Shown here one piece after another: positions 17,846 to 26,458 of a stretch of 64,000 nucleotides of DNA. The stretch's first letter is position 1; each line of letters opens with the position of its first letter. A program made the translations under genes and the position numbers. The stretch comes from Halobacterium sp. DL1 (GTDB lineage Archaea > Halobacteriota > Halobacteria > Halobacteriales > Halobacteriaceae). Below the pieces are notes generated by a model that saw only the letters and a list, made by a program, of their open reading frames with translations, searched no databases and was not told the DNA's origin. Location: assembly GCA_000230955.3 (NCBI GenBank), contig CP007060.1, positions 1,798,001 to 1,862,000 of the forward strand. Reading direction: 5' to 3'.

Positions 17846-18274
17846 TCAGATACCGCCGAGGAGCGCGCCGGCGTCCAGTAGGAGCAGGACCGAGAGCAGG
17901 GCCCCGCCGTACAGCAGGCCGGTGGCGTCCTCGCCGTCTTCGACTCTGCTGCCGGCTACCTCAACGACGCCCGCGAGGAGGAACCAGAGCACGACCATCG
18001 CGACGACGAGGAGGCCGCGGTCGGTGCCGGTGAGCGCGTCGCCCTCCGTGTAGCCCGCGAGCGTGAGCATGTAGCCGCCGGTGAGGAACAGGAGGAGCGC
18101 GCTCGCGCGGGAGACGTTCCGTAGGCGGCTGGCGACCGCGTCCCTGGCGGTCGCCGGGAGCTCACCCGAGAGCCCGGGCAGGGTGAGTGCAGCGAACAGG
18201 ACGCTCCCGGTCCAGAGGGCGGCGAACAGGAGGTGCGTGGCGTACACGACTGTCTCGGTGAGTGCCATGTCCAC
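17846..18274 (-). CDS. Four-helix membrane protein (CopD/DUF2269-like)
   Basis: 142 aa (a second ATG two codons on, at 18268, is equally plausible). Helices at about 9-30, 55-75, 85-106 and 120-140. The first helix contains a conserved-looking YATHLLFAALWTGSVLF, with His and Trp as in CopD-type copper-resistance and related heme/copper membrane domains. It could bind copper or heme. No partner gene is next to it. Confidence 0.6.
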   Translation of the reverse strand: MDMALTETVVYATHLLFAALWTGSVLFAALTLPGLSGELPATARDAVASRLRNVSRASALLLFLTGGYMLTLAGYTEGDALTGTDRGLLVVAMVVLWFLLAGVVEVAGSRVEDGEDATGLLYGGALLSVLLLLDAGALLGGI

Positions 18275-18325
18275 CCCTCCGGAGGGAGCCGCCGTAAAAC
18301 GCGGGGATTGCAGCGAGCGAGGGTG

Positions 18326-18685
18326 TCAGAGCCCGGGGACGCCGACGGCGCCGAAGCTGGATATCTCGAGGACGGCGAGGATGTAGAGGACGACGAGGGA
18401 GGCGAGCCACGCGATGAGCGCGATGGCGAACGCCCTCCCCCACCCGCCGGGGTATCGGCTGTTGATGACCCAGACGTAGGCCAGCAGCGTCAGTAGCGGC
18501 CCGAGGAACGGTATCCAGCCGATGAAGAAGCCGACGACCGCCCAGACGAGGGCGCCGATGAGCGCGGTGACGACGGCGTAGCCGAAGTCCTCCGTGTCGG
18601 CGATTGCGCGCGCACCGACGTAGATGCCGAAGGCGCCCACGAGCAGGCTGACCGCGAACACGACGAGTGACTCGATAAGTGCCAT
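18326..18685 (-). CDS. Multi-helix membrane protein, unknown
   Basis: 119 aa from the ATG at 18685. Almost wholly hydrophobic, with about four helices and a short polar turn NSRYPGGWGR near residue 75-84. No recognised family motif. It is transcribed in the same direction as the CopD-like gene and divergently from hisC. Confidence 0.55.
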   Translation of the reverse strand: MALIESLVVFAVSLLVGAFGIYVGARAIADTEDFGYAVVTALIGALVWAVVGFFIGWIPFLGPLLTLLAYVWVINSRYPGGWGRAFAIALIAWLASLVVLYILAVLEISSFGAVGVPGL

Positions 18686-18808
18686 GGCCGGCAGTTGGCC
18701 GGCGACGCCCTTTACAATGGTGTTCCTACGAGAGCGCCGCGCTGATAACCACCGGCTACCCGGCCGCGTGAAGGCACGCTTAAGGCCCGCCCCCATCTTC
18801 TCCCGGGC

Positions 18809-19882
18809 ATGCAACTCCGGGACCTCTCCGACCACGTGGAGTACCGGGCCGGTCGGGGTATCGAGGAGGTCGCTCGCGAACTCGGCCGCGAACCGGGCGA
18901 GTTCGTGAAACTCTCCTCGAACGAGAACCCCCACGGCCCGAGTCCGAAGGCCGCGAGCGCCATCCGCGAGAGCGCCGCGGAGGTCCACCGCTACCCGAAG
19001 GCCGTCCACGCCGACCTGACGGCCGCCGTCGCAGACCACTGGGACGTCACCGACGAGCAGGTGTGGCTGGCCAACGGTGGCGACGGCGCGCTCGACTACC
19101 TCGCGAGAGCGACCCTCGACCCCGGCGACATGGTGCTCGTCCCGTCGCCAGGATTCACCTACTACGGGATGAGCGCGCGCTTCCACCACGGCGACGTCGC
19201 GGAGTACAACGTGACCGAGGACGACGGCTTCGCGCTCACGGCCGACAGCGTCCTCGACGCCTACGACGGCGAGCGCGTCGTCTACCTCACGAGCCCCCAC
19301 AATCCGTCGGGCGGGCGGTTCTCCCTCGACGACGTCGAGCAGATCGCCGACGAGGTGGGCGAGGACGCACTCGTCGTCGTCGACGAGGCGTACGGCGAGT
19401 TCGCCGACGCGCCCTCCGCCGTCTCGCTGCTCGGCGAGCGCGACGACGTGGCGGTCCTCCGCACGTTCTCGAAAGCCTACGGGCTCGCCGGCGTTCGTCT
19501 CGGGTACGCCGTCGTCCCCCCGGAGTGGGCCGACGCCTACGCCCGCGTGCAGACGCCGTTCGCCGCGAGCGCCGTCGCCTGCAAGGCCGGCCTCGCGGCG
19601 ATGGACGACGACGAGCACGTCGAGAAGACCGTCGAGAGCGTCGAGTGGAGCCGGGAGTACATCCACGACGAACTGGACGCGGAGACCTACGAGAGCCACG
19701 GCAACTTCGTGCTCGCGAACGTCGGTGACGCGACCGAGGTCACCGACGCCGCGAAGCGCGAGGGCGTGCTGGTCCGGGACTGTTCGAGTTTCGGCCTCCC
19801 CGAGCACGTCCGCATCACCTGCGGGACCCGCGAGGAGACCGAGCGCGCCGTCGCGGTGCTGAACGAGGTGCTCGCGCGGTGA
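18809..19882 (+). CDS. hisC: Histidinol-phosphate aminotransferase
   Basis: 357 aa, fold-type I PLP enzyme. Motifs are KLSSNENPHGPSP (34-46), YLTSPHNPSGG (159-169), VVDEAYGEF (190-198) and the PLP lysine K222 in RTFSKAYGLAGVRLGY. It transaminates imidazole-acetol phosphate with glutamate in histidine synthesis. No other his gene is beside it, as is usual for dispersed archaeal his genes. A TATA-like cttaag lies 28 bases upstream. Its TGA overlaps the GTG start of the adenylate kinase 6 gene, starting a three-gene overlapping operon. Confidence 0.9.
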   Translation: MQLRDLSDHVEYRAGRGIEEVARELGREPGEFVKLSSNENPHGPSPKAASAIRESAAEVHRYPKAVHADLTAAVADHWDVTDEQVWLANGGDGALDYLARATLDPGDMVLVPSPGFTYYGMSARFHHGDVAEYNVTEDDGFALTADSVLDAYDGERVVYLTSPHNPSGGRFSLDDVEQIADEVGEDALVVVDEAYGEFADAPSAVSLLGERDDVAVLRTFSKAYGLAGVRLGYAVVPPEWADAYARVQTPFAASAVACKAGLAAMDDDEHVEKTVESVEWSREYIHDELDAETYESHGNFVLANVGDATEVTDAAKREGVLVRDCSSFGLPEHVRITCGTREETERAVAVLNEVLAR

Positions 19883-20385
19883 GAGTGGCGGTCACTGGGA
19901 CGCCCGGGACGGGCAAGACGAGCGCGACGGACCTCCTGAAGACGGACCTCGACGTGCTCCACCTGAACGACCTCATCGAGCGCGAGGGACTGTTCACGGA
20001 GGTCGACGAGGCCCGGGACAGCAAGGTCGCCGACCTCGAGGCCGTTCGGGACTGGCTCGAAGGCGAGGACGACGTACTGGTGGAGTCTCACCTCGCGCAC
20101 CTCCTGGACGTCGACCGCGTCGTCGTCCTCCGGTGTGCGCCCGAGGAACTGGAGCGCCGCCTGACCGAGCGCGGCGAGCCAGCGAAGAAAGCCGAAGAAA
20201 ATGCCGAGAGCGAGTCGCTCGACGTCATCCTCTCCGAGTCGGTTCGCATCCACGGCGAGGGCAATATCTACGAGATAGACACCACGGACCGCGACCCGGA
20301 AGCGGTGGCGGCGGCAATCGAGGCCGCGATTTCGGGCGACCGCGACCCCTCCGCGGGCGACGTGGACTTCACCGACTACCTATGA
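19879..20385 (+). CDS. Adenylate kinase 6 (Fap7-type)
   Basis: 168 aa from a GTG start overlapping the hisC stop. P-loop GTPGTGKTSATD (7-18), then HLNDLIEREGLFTE and VVESHLAHLL-like text (VLVESHLAHLLDVDRVVVLR) characteristic of AK6/Fap7, an NTPase and adenylate kinase that acts in small ribosomal subunit maturation. The length is that of archaeal AK6, shorter than classical Adk. It overlaps the next gene by ATGA. Confidence 0.88.
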   Translation: MRVAVTGTPGTGKTSATDLLKTDLDVLHLNDLIEREGLFTEVDEARDSKVADLEAVRDWLEGEDDVLVESHLAHLLDVDRVVVLRCAPEELERRLTERGEPAKKAEENAESESLDVILSESVRIHGEGNIYEIDTTDRDPEAVAAAIEAAISGDRDPSAGDVDFTDYL

Positions 20386-20981
20386 CGCTGGACCAACTCC
20401 GCCCCCTCGCGAACCGCGCGCTCCGGCCGTGGGTCCGCGGCGCGAAGGCGGTCGGCGCGACCCCGAACGGCGTCAGCGTCGTCGCGTTCGTGTTCGCGGT
20501 CGGCGCGGGTGCGGCGTTCTACGTCGCCACGCCGCTGGCGTACGCCGTCGGAGCGCTCCTCGTCTTCCTCAACGGCTGGCTCGACCTGCTCGACGGCGCG
20601 CTCGCGCGGGAGCTCGGCACCGACTCGCTGGCCGGCGACCTGCTCGACCACGTGCTCGACCGGTACGCCGACGTCATCGTGGTCGCGGGGCTCGCCGCCG
20701 GCATCGGGCGCTACGACCTCGGCCTCGCCGCCGTGACTGGCGTCCTGCTCACGTCCTACCTCGGGACACAGGCCCAGGCTGTCGGCCTCGACCGGGTGTA
20801 CGGCGGCCTGCTCGGGCGCGCGGACCGACTCGCGCTCGTCGGCTTCGTCGGGGGTTTCACCGTGTTCGTGCCGGCCGTAGGCGGATTCTCGCTGGTGGCC
20901 TGGCTGCTCGGTCTCTTCGCCGTCGTCGGCCACCTCACGGCGGTCCAGCGGTTCGTCTCCGCGTGGCGGCAACTCGCCTGA
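20382..20981 (+). CDS. CDP-alcohol phosphatidyltransferase
   Basis: 199 aa, several membrane helices. The complete family motif D-x2-D-G-x2-A-R-x8-G-x3-D-x3-D is present in WLDLLDGALARELG through GDLLDHVLD. These enzymes transfer a phosphatidyl (in archaea archaetidyl) group from a CDP-lipid to an alcohol such as inositol phosphate, glycerol phosphate or serine. Which alcohol is used here is not evident. Last gene of the hisC-AK6 overlapping run. Confidence 0.88.
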   Translation: MTLDQLRPLANRALRPWVRGAKAVGATPNGVSVVAFVFAVGAGAAFYVATPLAYAVGALLVFLNGWLDLLDGALARELGTDSLAGDLLDHVLDRYADVIVVAGLAAGIGRYDLGLAAVTGVLLTSYLGTQAQAVGLDRVYGGLLGRADRLALVGFVGGFTVFVPAVGGFSLVAWLLGLFAVVGHLTAVQRFVSAWRQLA

Positions 20982-21035
20982 GTCCGGTGACGGGCCGGGC
21001 GTGCCATTTAAACGTGCCCCCGGGCAAGTAGCGGT

Positions 21036-21566
21036 ATGGTTCAGTGCGAGATGTGTGGTGCTGACGTTCCGAACCCGAAGACCGTGAAGGTCGAGGGCGC
21101 GGAGTTGGACGTCTGCGACGACTGCGCAGACTTCGGCACTGAGGTCGAGCAACAGACCTCCAGCAGTACCAGCACGAAGTACTCGACGTCCTCGTCGTCT
21201 GGCGGTTCCTCCGGTTCGTCTGGCGGGTCCTCCGGCTCCTCTGGCGGCCGCCGCCGCAGGGACATGTTCGACGAGATGGATGAACTGGCCGGCGACTACG
21301 ACGACCGCATCCGGAACGCCCGCGAGGCGGAGGGACTCAGCCAGGAGGAACTCGCCAGCGAACTCAACGAGAAGGCGAGCGTCATCCGGAAACTCGAGCG
21401 CGGTGCCAGCCTCCCGAGCGACGACGTCAGGGAGAAAGTCGAGAAACACCTCGGCATCGTCCTCACGGAGTCCGGAGACACCAGCGACGAGGAGTGGTCC
21501 TCCGAGAGCGACAGCGCGGGGCTGACCCTCGGCGACAAGGTCCGGCGGAAGGGCGACGACAGCTAG
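21036..21566 (+). CDS. aMBF1-type transcription factor (Zn ribbon plus HTH)
   Basis: 176 aa. An N-terminal zinc ribbon CEMCGADVP ... CDDCADFG (4-33), a Ser/Gly-rich linker (about 41-72), and a C-terminal Cro/C1-type helix-turn-helix (about 89-146, [27 protein letters not shown] text). This is the architecture of archaeal multiprotein bridging factor 1, linked to transcription and to the ribosome. It lies 34 bases upstream of tpiA and has its own TATA-like atttaaac. Confidence 0.88.
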   Translation: MVQCEMCGADVPNPKTVKVEGAELDVCDDCADFGTEVEQQTSSSTSTKYSTSSSSGGSSGSSGGSSGSSGGRRRRDMFDEMDELAGDYDDRIRNAREAEGLSQEELASELNEKASVIRKLERGASLPSDDVREKVEKHLGIVLTESGDTSDEEWSSESDSAGLTLGDKVRRKGDDS

Positions 21567-21600
21567 GAACTTTTTTCGACCGGGCGGACGGTTTTCCGGT

Positions 21601-22248
21601 ATGTTCGTACTCGTCAACCTGAAGGCCTACCCCTGCGACCCGGTCGCCGTCGCGACGGCCGCACGCGACGTCGCCGCGGAGACAGACACGACAATCGCCA
21701 TCGCGCCCCAGACCGCGGACCTCGCGCGGGTCGCGGAGACGGGCGCGACGACCTACGCCCAGCACGTCGGCCCCGTCGAGCACGGCAGCCACACCGGGAG
21801 CGTGCTCGCCGAGTCAGTCGCGGACAACGGCGCGACCGGGACGCTGCTCAACCACTCCGAGCACCGCCGCAAACTCGCGGACATCGACGGCAGCCTCGAC
21901 GCCGCCGAGCGCGTCGACCTCCACACCGTGGTCTGCGCGAACAACCCCGAGCAGGTCGCGGCCGCCGCGACCCTCGGCCCGGACGCCGTGGCCGTCGAAC
22001 CGCCCGAACTCATCGGCACCGGGACGCCCGTCTCGCAGGCCGACCCGGACATCGTGGAGGACGCCGTCGCCGCCGCCGAGGCGGTCGACCCGGGCGTCGA
22101 CGTCTACTGCGGCGCGGGCATCAGCACGGGCGACGACCTCGCCGCGGCGCGCGACCTGGGCGCGAGCGGCGTGCTGCTCGCGAGCGGCGTCGCCAAGGCC
22201 GACGACCCGCGGGCCGCCCTGGAGGACCTCGTCGAACCGCTCGCCTGA
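21601..22248 (+). CDS. tpiA: Triosephosphate isomerase
   Basis: 215 aa, the shorter archaeal form. Catalytic residues are in VNLKAY (lysine K8), LLNHSEHR (electrophilic histidine) and [10 protein letters not shown] (general-base glutamate), with a phosphate-binding CGAGIS near the end. It interconverts dihydroxyacetone phosphate and glyceraldehyde 3-phosphate. Confidence 0.95.
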   Translation: MFVLVNLKAYPCDPVAVATAARDVAAETDTTIAIAPQTADLARVAETGATTYAQHVGPVEHGSHTGSVLAESVADNGATGTLLNHSEHRRKLADIDGSLDAAERVDLHTVVCANNPEQVAAAATLGPDAVAVEPPELIGTGTPVSQADPDIVEDAVAAAEAVDPGVDVYCGAGISTGDDLAAARDLGASGVLLASGVAKADDPRAALEDLVEPLA

Positions 22249-22293
22249 GTACCGCCAGCACACACTTTTCTCGGGCGGCGCCGAAGGACGCGC

Positions 22294-22998
22294 ATGGACA
22301 CAGAGCACGTCGCGATCGTGACAGCCGCGGGTCGGGGAATCGGAGAGGCCTGCGCGCGCCGGCTGGCCGAGGACGGCTACACGCCGGTACTGCTGTCGAA
22401 GTCAGGCGCCGCCGTGGACGTCGCCGAGGACCTCGGCGGCGTCGGCTTCGAGGGGTCGGTGACCGACAGTGACGACCTCGCAGCGCTCGTCGACGCCGCC
22501 CACGAGCGCTACGGTCGCATCGACGCCGTCGTGAACAACACCGGCCACCCCGCGACCGGCGACCTGCTCGGCATCACGGACGACGAGTGGCACGACGGTC
22601 TCGACCTCGTGCTGTTGAACGTCGTGCGGATGGCCCGTCTCGTGACGCCCATCATGCGCGAACAGGGCGGCGGTTCCATCGTGAACCTCTCGACGTTCTC
22701 GGCCTACGAGCCGAGCGCGGAGTTTCCCGTCTCATCGGTGCTCCGGGCGGGTCTCGGGAGTTTCACGAAGCTCTACGCCGATCGGTACGCCGCCGACGCC
22801 GTCCGCATGAACAACGTGCTCCCGGGCTTCACGGACAGCTGGGACGTCGACGACGAGACGGCCGCCGAGATTCCGATGGGTCGGCCCGCGGAGACCGCGG
22901 AGATAGCTGACGCCGTCGCCTACCTCGTCTCGTCGGACGCCAGCTACGTTACGGGGCAGAATCTGCGCGTCGACGGCGGCCTCACGGACTCCGTGTAG
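22294..22998 (+). CDS. SDR-fold oxidoreductase with altered catalytic Tyr and Lys
   Basis: 234 aa. Rossmann motif TAAGRGIGEA (10-19), NNTGH (81-85) and a normal C-terminal NVLPGF ... VTGQNLRVDGG. The Ser of the catalytic triad is S133, but the YxxxK positions are S147 and R151 (PVSSVLRAGL). The family normally needs Tyr and Lys for hydride transfer. The rest is well kept, so it is not a decayed gene. I recall related bacterial proteins with the same SxxxR pattern. It may use another general acid or bind a nucleotide without redox turnover. Confidence 0.8.
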   Translation: MDTEHVAIVTAAGRGIGEACARRLAEDGYTPVLLSKSGAAVDVAEDLGGVGFEGSVTDSDDLAALVDAAHERYGRIDAVVNNTGHPATGDLLGITDDEWHDGLDLVLLNVVRMARLVTPIMREQGGGSIVNLSTFSAYEPSAEFPVSSVLRAGLGSFTKLYADRYAADAVRMNNVLPGFTDSWDVDDETAAEIPMGRPAETAEIADAVAYLVSSDASYVTGQNLRVDGGLTDSV

Positions 22999-23013
22999 CG
23001 ACGGCAGAGTCGG

Positions 23014-23286
23014 TCACGCCGACTCGATGACGTAGCCGCCGTCGTGCTCCCGCAGTACGCTCTCCTCTCGCATCTTCACGATGGAGCCAGTCGGCTGGCT
23101 CTGGCGTTCGTGGTCGGCGTCCGTGCGGAGGAGGTGGCCGACGACCTGCGCCGAGGGTGGGGCCTGGGCGGCGCCGCAGTCGTAGATGGTGAGGAGCTGA
23201 CCGCCGTCCTCGGCGTCGTAGACGACGACGTGGGCGTGCCGGGCGAGTCGCCACGTCCCCTCCTCGACCTGCGGGAGTTTGTTCAC
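23014..23286 (-). CDS. Conserved-looking small protein, function unknown
   Basis: 90 aa, soluble, no membrane segment. It reads as a small beta-rich domain (RLARHAHVVVYDAEDGGQ, LTIYDCG) with a mixed charge tail. One Cys only. I do not recognise the family. It is convergent with the atypical SDR, 15 bases apart, and sits just downstream of dinB on the same strand. Confidence 0.55.
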   Translation of the reverse strand: MNKLPQVEEGTWRLARHAHVVVYDAEDGGQLLTIYDCGAAQAPPSAQVVGHLLRTDADHERQSQPTGSIVKMREESVLREHDGGYVIESA

Positions 23287-23316
23287 ACGCGCCGTAGGTG
23301 GAGCCGGGCCAAAAAC

Positions 23317-24561
23317 CTACTCGAAGTCGCCGAGTGACACCTGTCCGTCGCGGTCCGACTGGTCGGACTCCCGGTCCCGCTCGTAGCTCCCCCGGTCCAG
23401 AGTGCCGTCGTCGCCAGCGGCCGCGTCGGCGAAGCCGTCGAGGTTCGCCTGCTCGCGCTCGGAGAAGTCGAGGTTCGAGACGCGGACCCCGACCTTCCGG
23501 ACGCGCTCGTCGGCGAACTCGTCGAGGAGGTCCTGGGTGACGTCCTCCACCAACTCGGAATCGTCGACCGGGCCGGGCAGGGACTCGGCGCGCGTGTGCA
23601 CGTCGTACGGCGGCGTCACGACCTTGATGCCGATGGTGCGGTAGAAGGCGTCCTTCCGGGTGGCGCGGTCGGCGACCGCCTCCCCGAGCGTCCGGGCCTG
23701 CTCGCGGACGCGCTCGAAGATGTCGGTCGCGCCGTCGAAGGAGGACTCCCGGGAGAGACTCTTCGGTTTGCCCCGGGGTTCGACGGGCCGGTTGTCGACG
23801 CCCCGGGCGCGCTGGTGGAGTTCGCGGCCGCGCTCACCAAAGCGCTCGACGAGTTTGTACGGGTCGGCGGCAGCCAGGTCGCCCGCGGTGTCGATGCCCA
23901 TCTCGCGGAGTTCCCGCGCCCGAACCGGGCCGACGCCGTGGACGTCGTCGATCTCGATGGGTGCGAGGAACGACTGGACCTCGTCCGGCTGGACGACGAC
24001 GAGTCCGTCGGGTTTGTCGTGGTCGCTGGCGAGTTTCGCGGTGCTCATGTCGGGGGCGACGCCGACGCTCGCGGGGACGCCGACCTCGCGCTGGATGCGC
24101 TGTTTGACGTGGCGGCCGAACCCCTCGGCGACGTCCCAGGCGGTGCGCTCGGTGACGTCGAGGTACGCCTCGTCGATGCTCACCTCGCGGACAGTGTCCC
24201 CCAGTTCGTACAGAATCTCCTTGACCTCGCCACCCACTTCCTGGTAGAAGTCCATGTCGACGGGTCGGTAGTAGCCCGCGTCCGGGTTGTCGGGTTCCTC
24301 GGCCGTCCGCGGGAGGTTATCGAGGGCGGCGCCGATGGCCTGGGCGCTCTCGACGCCGTACTCCCGAGCCTCGTAGCTCGAGGTGGCGACGGCGCCGATA
24401 GTCTCGCCGGCCTCGTAGCCCATCCCGACGACGAGTGGCTCGCCCTCGAGTTCGGGTTCGCGCAGGCGCTCGCAGGAGGCGTAGAAGCAGTCCATGTCCA
24501 CGTGGAGGACGATGCGCTCCGCGCGGTCCGGCGCCCCGGGCAGTCGCTCGCCTGCGGGCAT
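23317..24561 (-). CDS. dinB: DNA polymerase IV (Y family)
   Basis: 414 aa from the ATG at 24561 (a GTG one codon upstream is possible). Catalytic motifs VDMDCFYASCE (21-31) and VSIDEAYLDV (127-136), helix-hairpin-helix text GVGPVRARELREMGI, and a little-finger domain after about 260. The last residues QVSLGDFE resemble a PCNA-interacting PIP box. It copies damaged DNA with low fidelity. No SOS-type operator is expected in Archaea and none was seen. Confidence 0.93.
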   Translation of the reverse strand: MPAGERLPGAPDRAERIVLHVDMDCFYASCERLREPELEGEPLVVGMGYEAGETIGAVATSSYEAREYGVESAQAIGAALDNLPRTAEEPDNPDAGYYRPVDMDFYQEVGGEVKEILYELGDTVREVSIDEAYLDVTERTAWDVAEGFGRHVKQRIQREVGVPASVGVAPDMSTAKLASDHDKPDGLVVVQPDEVQSFLAPIEIDDVHGVGPVRARELREMGIDTAGDLAAADPYKLVERFGERGRELHQRARGVDNRPVEPRGKPKSLSRESSFDGATDIFERVREQARTLGEAVADRATRKDAFYRTIGIKVVTPPYDVHTRAESLPGPVDDSELVEDVTQDLLDEFADERVRKVGVRVSNLDFSEREQANLDGFADAAAGDDGTLDRGSYERDRESDQSDRDGQVSLGDFE

Positions 24562-24622
24562 CACTCGCGGGTGAGAGCCCCGCCCAGATAAACGACCGGG
24601 TGCCGGCCTTTCGGCGTCGCGC

Positions 24623-24925
24623 TCACCGCAGTGTCACCCACGAGAGCGCGACGACGGCGACGAACTGCAGCGCGCGTAGCACGAGCACCGCCGTCTGGAC
24701 GCTCGGGTCACCGGAGTAGAGCATCTGGGTGCTGAAGAAGTAGTAGAGCGCGACACCGTTCTCCAGGGCGAGCACGGCGCTGAACGCCACCAGTCCCAGA
24801 ACGAGCGGCGTCCGGAACTCGAAGTAGTTGCGGACCCACACCGACGCGAGGACCGCGAGCAACACGAGGTTGACCGCCGCCAGCGCGCTCGCTGCCAGCA
24901 GTTCGGTTCCCATCGCCATTGTCAC
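24623..24925 (-). CDS. Three-helix membrane protein, paired with HTH regulator
   Basis: 100 aa from a GTG overlapping the stop of the upstream HTH gene (ATGs at 24919 and 24913 are alternatives). Helices at about 8-29, 37-62 and 78-98. No signature motif. The overlap with the winged-helix gene suggests the two form a regulator-membrane protein unit, a common haloarchaeal pairing of unknown output. Confidence 0.6.
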   Translation of the reverse strand: MTMAMGTELLAASALAAVNLVLLAVLASVWVRNYFEFRTPLVLGLVAFSAVLALENGVALYYFFSTQMLYSGDPSVQTAVLVLRALQFVAVVALSWVTLR

Positions 24926-25197
24926 TCCAGGTGTTCCGCGACGTCCTCGAAAGCGTCGCGGTGGGCCTCGAATCGGTCGGTGAGGAAGTACAGTTCGCCG
25001 TAGTCCTCGCCACCCGCCTCCACGACGTCGTGGTCAGCGAGTTTGTCGAGGTGGTAGCGGACGGTGTTGTAGTCTACGTCGAGCATGTCACTCAGTTCGT
25101 TCGCGTTGCGCGGGCGCTCGTCGAGCGCGCGGACGAGGCGCGCCCGGTTCGCGCCGCCCCTCGTCCCCACGAACAGGTACCACAGCGCTTTCTCCAT
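24922..25197 (-). CDS. Winged-helix (ArsR-like) transcriptional regulator
   Basis: 91 aa. A winged helix-turn-helix spans about 15-75, with RARLVRALDERPRNANEL and VDYNTVRYHLDKL as the recognition helix. It lacks an obvious metal-binding cluster. It resembles the many short haloarchaeal HTH proteins that sit upstream of a small membrane protein. Its target is probably its own promoter. Confidence 0.75.
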   Translation of the reverse strand: MEKALWYLFVGTRGGANRARLVRALDERPRNANELSDMLDVDYNTVRYHLDKLADHDVVEAGGEDYGELYFLTDRFEAHRDAFEDVAEHLE

Positions 25198-25324
25198 GCT
25201 TCGGTGGCGTTATCGGTCGTCGCATTCGTCCAGGCTCACGTCCGACGGTGGGCAGCGTACACAGTTCACAGTTTCTCAAAGTCTCTCTAGAGTTGTCCGA
25301 AGACGCCAGCCCACGGCGATAAAA

Positions 25325-26092
25325 CTACCGCCCGGCCAGAATCTCGACGGCGGACTGCTCCTCGCGGGCGTCCTCGAGGGCGTGTTTCGCGCCCATCCCC
25401 GCGTCGTGGGGGGAGACTCCGTGGCCGACGCCGACGCGGAGGTCCACACCCGCGGCCTCGCGGACGTGGTCGATGGCGTCGGCGTAGTCGGCCTCGGTCA
25501 GCGCCGGACAGACCGCGATGATGTTGTCCCCGCCCACGAAGAACGACAGCGAGTCGTGGGCGTCGTGCATGTACTTCATCAGTTCCGCGTACCCCTGCTC
25601 GATGTGGATGAACGAGGAGAACGCGTCGAGTTCGTCGGTGTACTTCCCGGTGGCGTCGACGACGTCGAAGTGAGCGATCTGGACGTCCTCGTCCGTGCGC
25701 TCGGACTCCTCGATGGGCTGGCCGAGCAGCGCCTCCGTGCGCTCGGCGTCCTGTGCGCTCCCCTGGTCCTGGAGCGCCGCGGTGGCGTCCACGAGACCCT
25801 TTGCGGGGGAGGCCCCGGTGCCGATGGAGAGGCTGACGGTGACCGGGTAGCGGTTGCGGATCGACTCCTGGATTCGCGCGTGGTCCTCGAGGTCGAGGCC
25901 GTTGGTCACCGCGAGCATGTTGTCGAAGCGCGTGAAGAAGACGTAGCCGTCGCGCATGCCGAACGCCTGCGAGAGGTCGGCGTAGAGGCGCGACTGGAGC
26001 GTCTGGAGGTCCACTTCCCGGCGCGGCGTCGGCGTCACGGTCCACGGGCCGTAGTTGTCGAGCTGGACGAGAGTGACCTGCGTGTTCGTCAC
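25325..26092 (-). CDS. GTP cyclohydrolase III
   Basis: 255 aa from a GTG start with a TATA-like box about 30 bases upstream. The text VTLVQLDNYGPWTVTPTPRRE (first 25 residues), SLSIGTGASPAKG and FFVGGDNIIAVCP is characteristic of the archaeal GCH III family, related to nucleotide cyclase domains. It opens GTP to a formamidopyrimidine ribose phosphate (FAPy), the first step toward riboflavin/F420 deazaflavin cofactors in archaea. No other cofactor gene is adjacent. Confidence 0.9.
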   Translation of the reverse strand: MTNTQVTLVQLDNYGPWTVTPTPRREVDLQTLQSRLYADLSQAFGMRDGYVFFTRFDNMLAVTNGLDLEDHARIQESIRNRYPVTVSLSIGTGASPAKGLVDATAALQDQGSAQDAERTEALLGQPIEESERTDEDVQIAHFDVVDATGKYTDELDAFSSFIHIEQGYAELMKYMHDAHDSLSFFVGGDNIIAVCPALTEADYADAIDHVREAAGVDLRVGVGHGVSPHDAGMGAKHALEDAREEQSAVEILAGR

Positions 26093-26458
26093 GGGTACCG
26101 GGAGTCAGTGCGGCGGGGGTATATCGGTTTTGGATTGCGTTCCAGATGTGTTCGGCGTTCGGGGGTAGAACGGAGGGGCTGGCTCAGTGCGTGTGCGAGA
26201 TGGAGACGTCGCCGCTCGAGTCGGAGCGCTACGTGCCTCGACGCCCTTGAAGAAGCCCCGAATGGCCATCTAGTGGCTCGTCAGGTCGCCGGGACGCAGG
26301 CCCCACACGTACGCGCCGTCCCGGTAGCCGTCCTCAGTTCCGTCACCCACCTCCGCGTCGCGACCGTGTCAAACACTAACAGTCTGGAGGGCGTACCGTC
26401 CGTATGCAGTACTGGTCCTCGAACGGCCGACAACAGCCCGCGCCAGCGGGGTCGGTGG
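26093..26458. other. Intergenic gap of 366 bases
   Basis: It holds the promoter of the GTP cyclohydrolase III gene (tatatcgg at 26120-26127, minus strand) and the leader of the PQQ-type dehydrogenase. On the minus strand a short reading frame near 26270 starts MAIRGFFKGVEARS, but it has no convincing continuation. I see no complete gene, RNA or repeat here. Confidence 0.5.

Noticed and set aside
26150-26290. Short minus-strand frame starting MAIRGFFKGVEARS
   Set aside because: The frame loses plausible protein character after about 14 residues. A possible frameshifted end (SSGDVSISHTH) is in another frame. Too weak to call even a pseudogene.
25085-26458. A plus-strand open frame running into the PQQ-type dehydrogenase from far upstream
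   Set aside because: It is antisense to GTP cyclohydrolase III and lacks sensible composition. The Tat lipoprotein signal fixes the true start at 26459.
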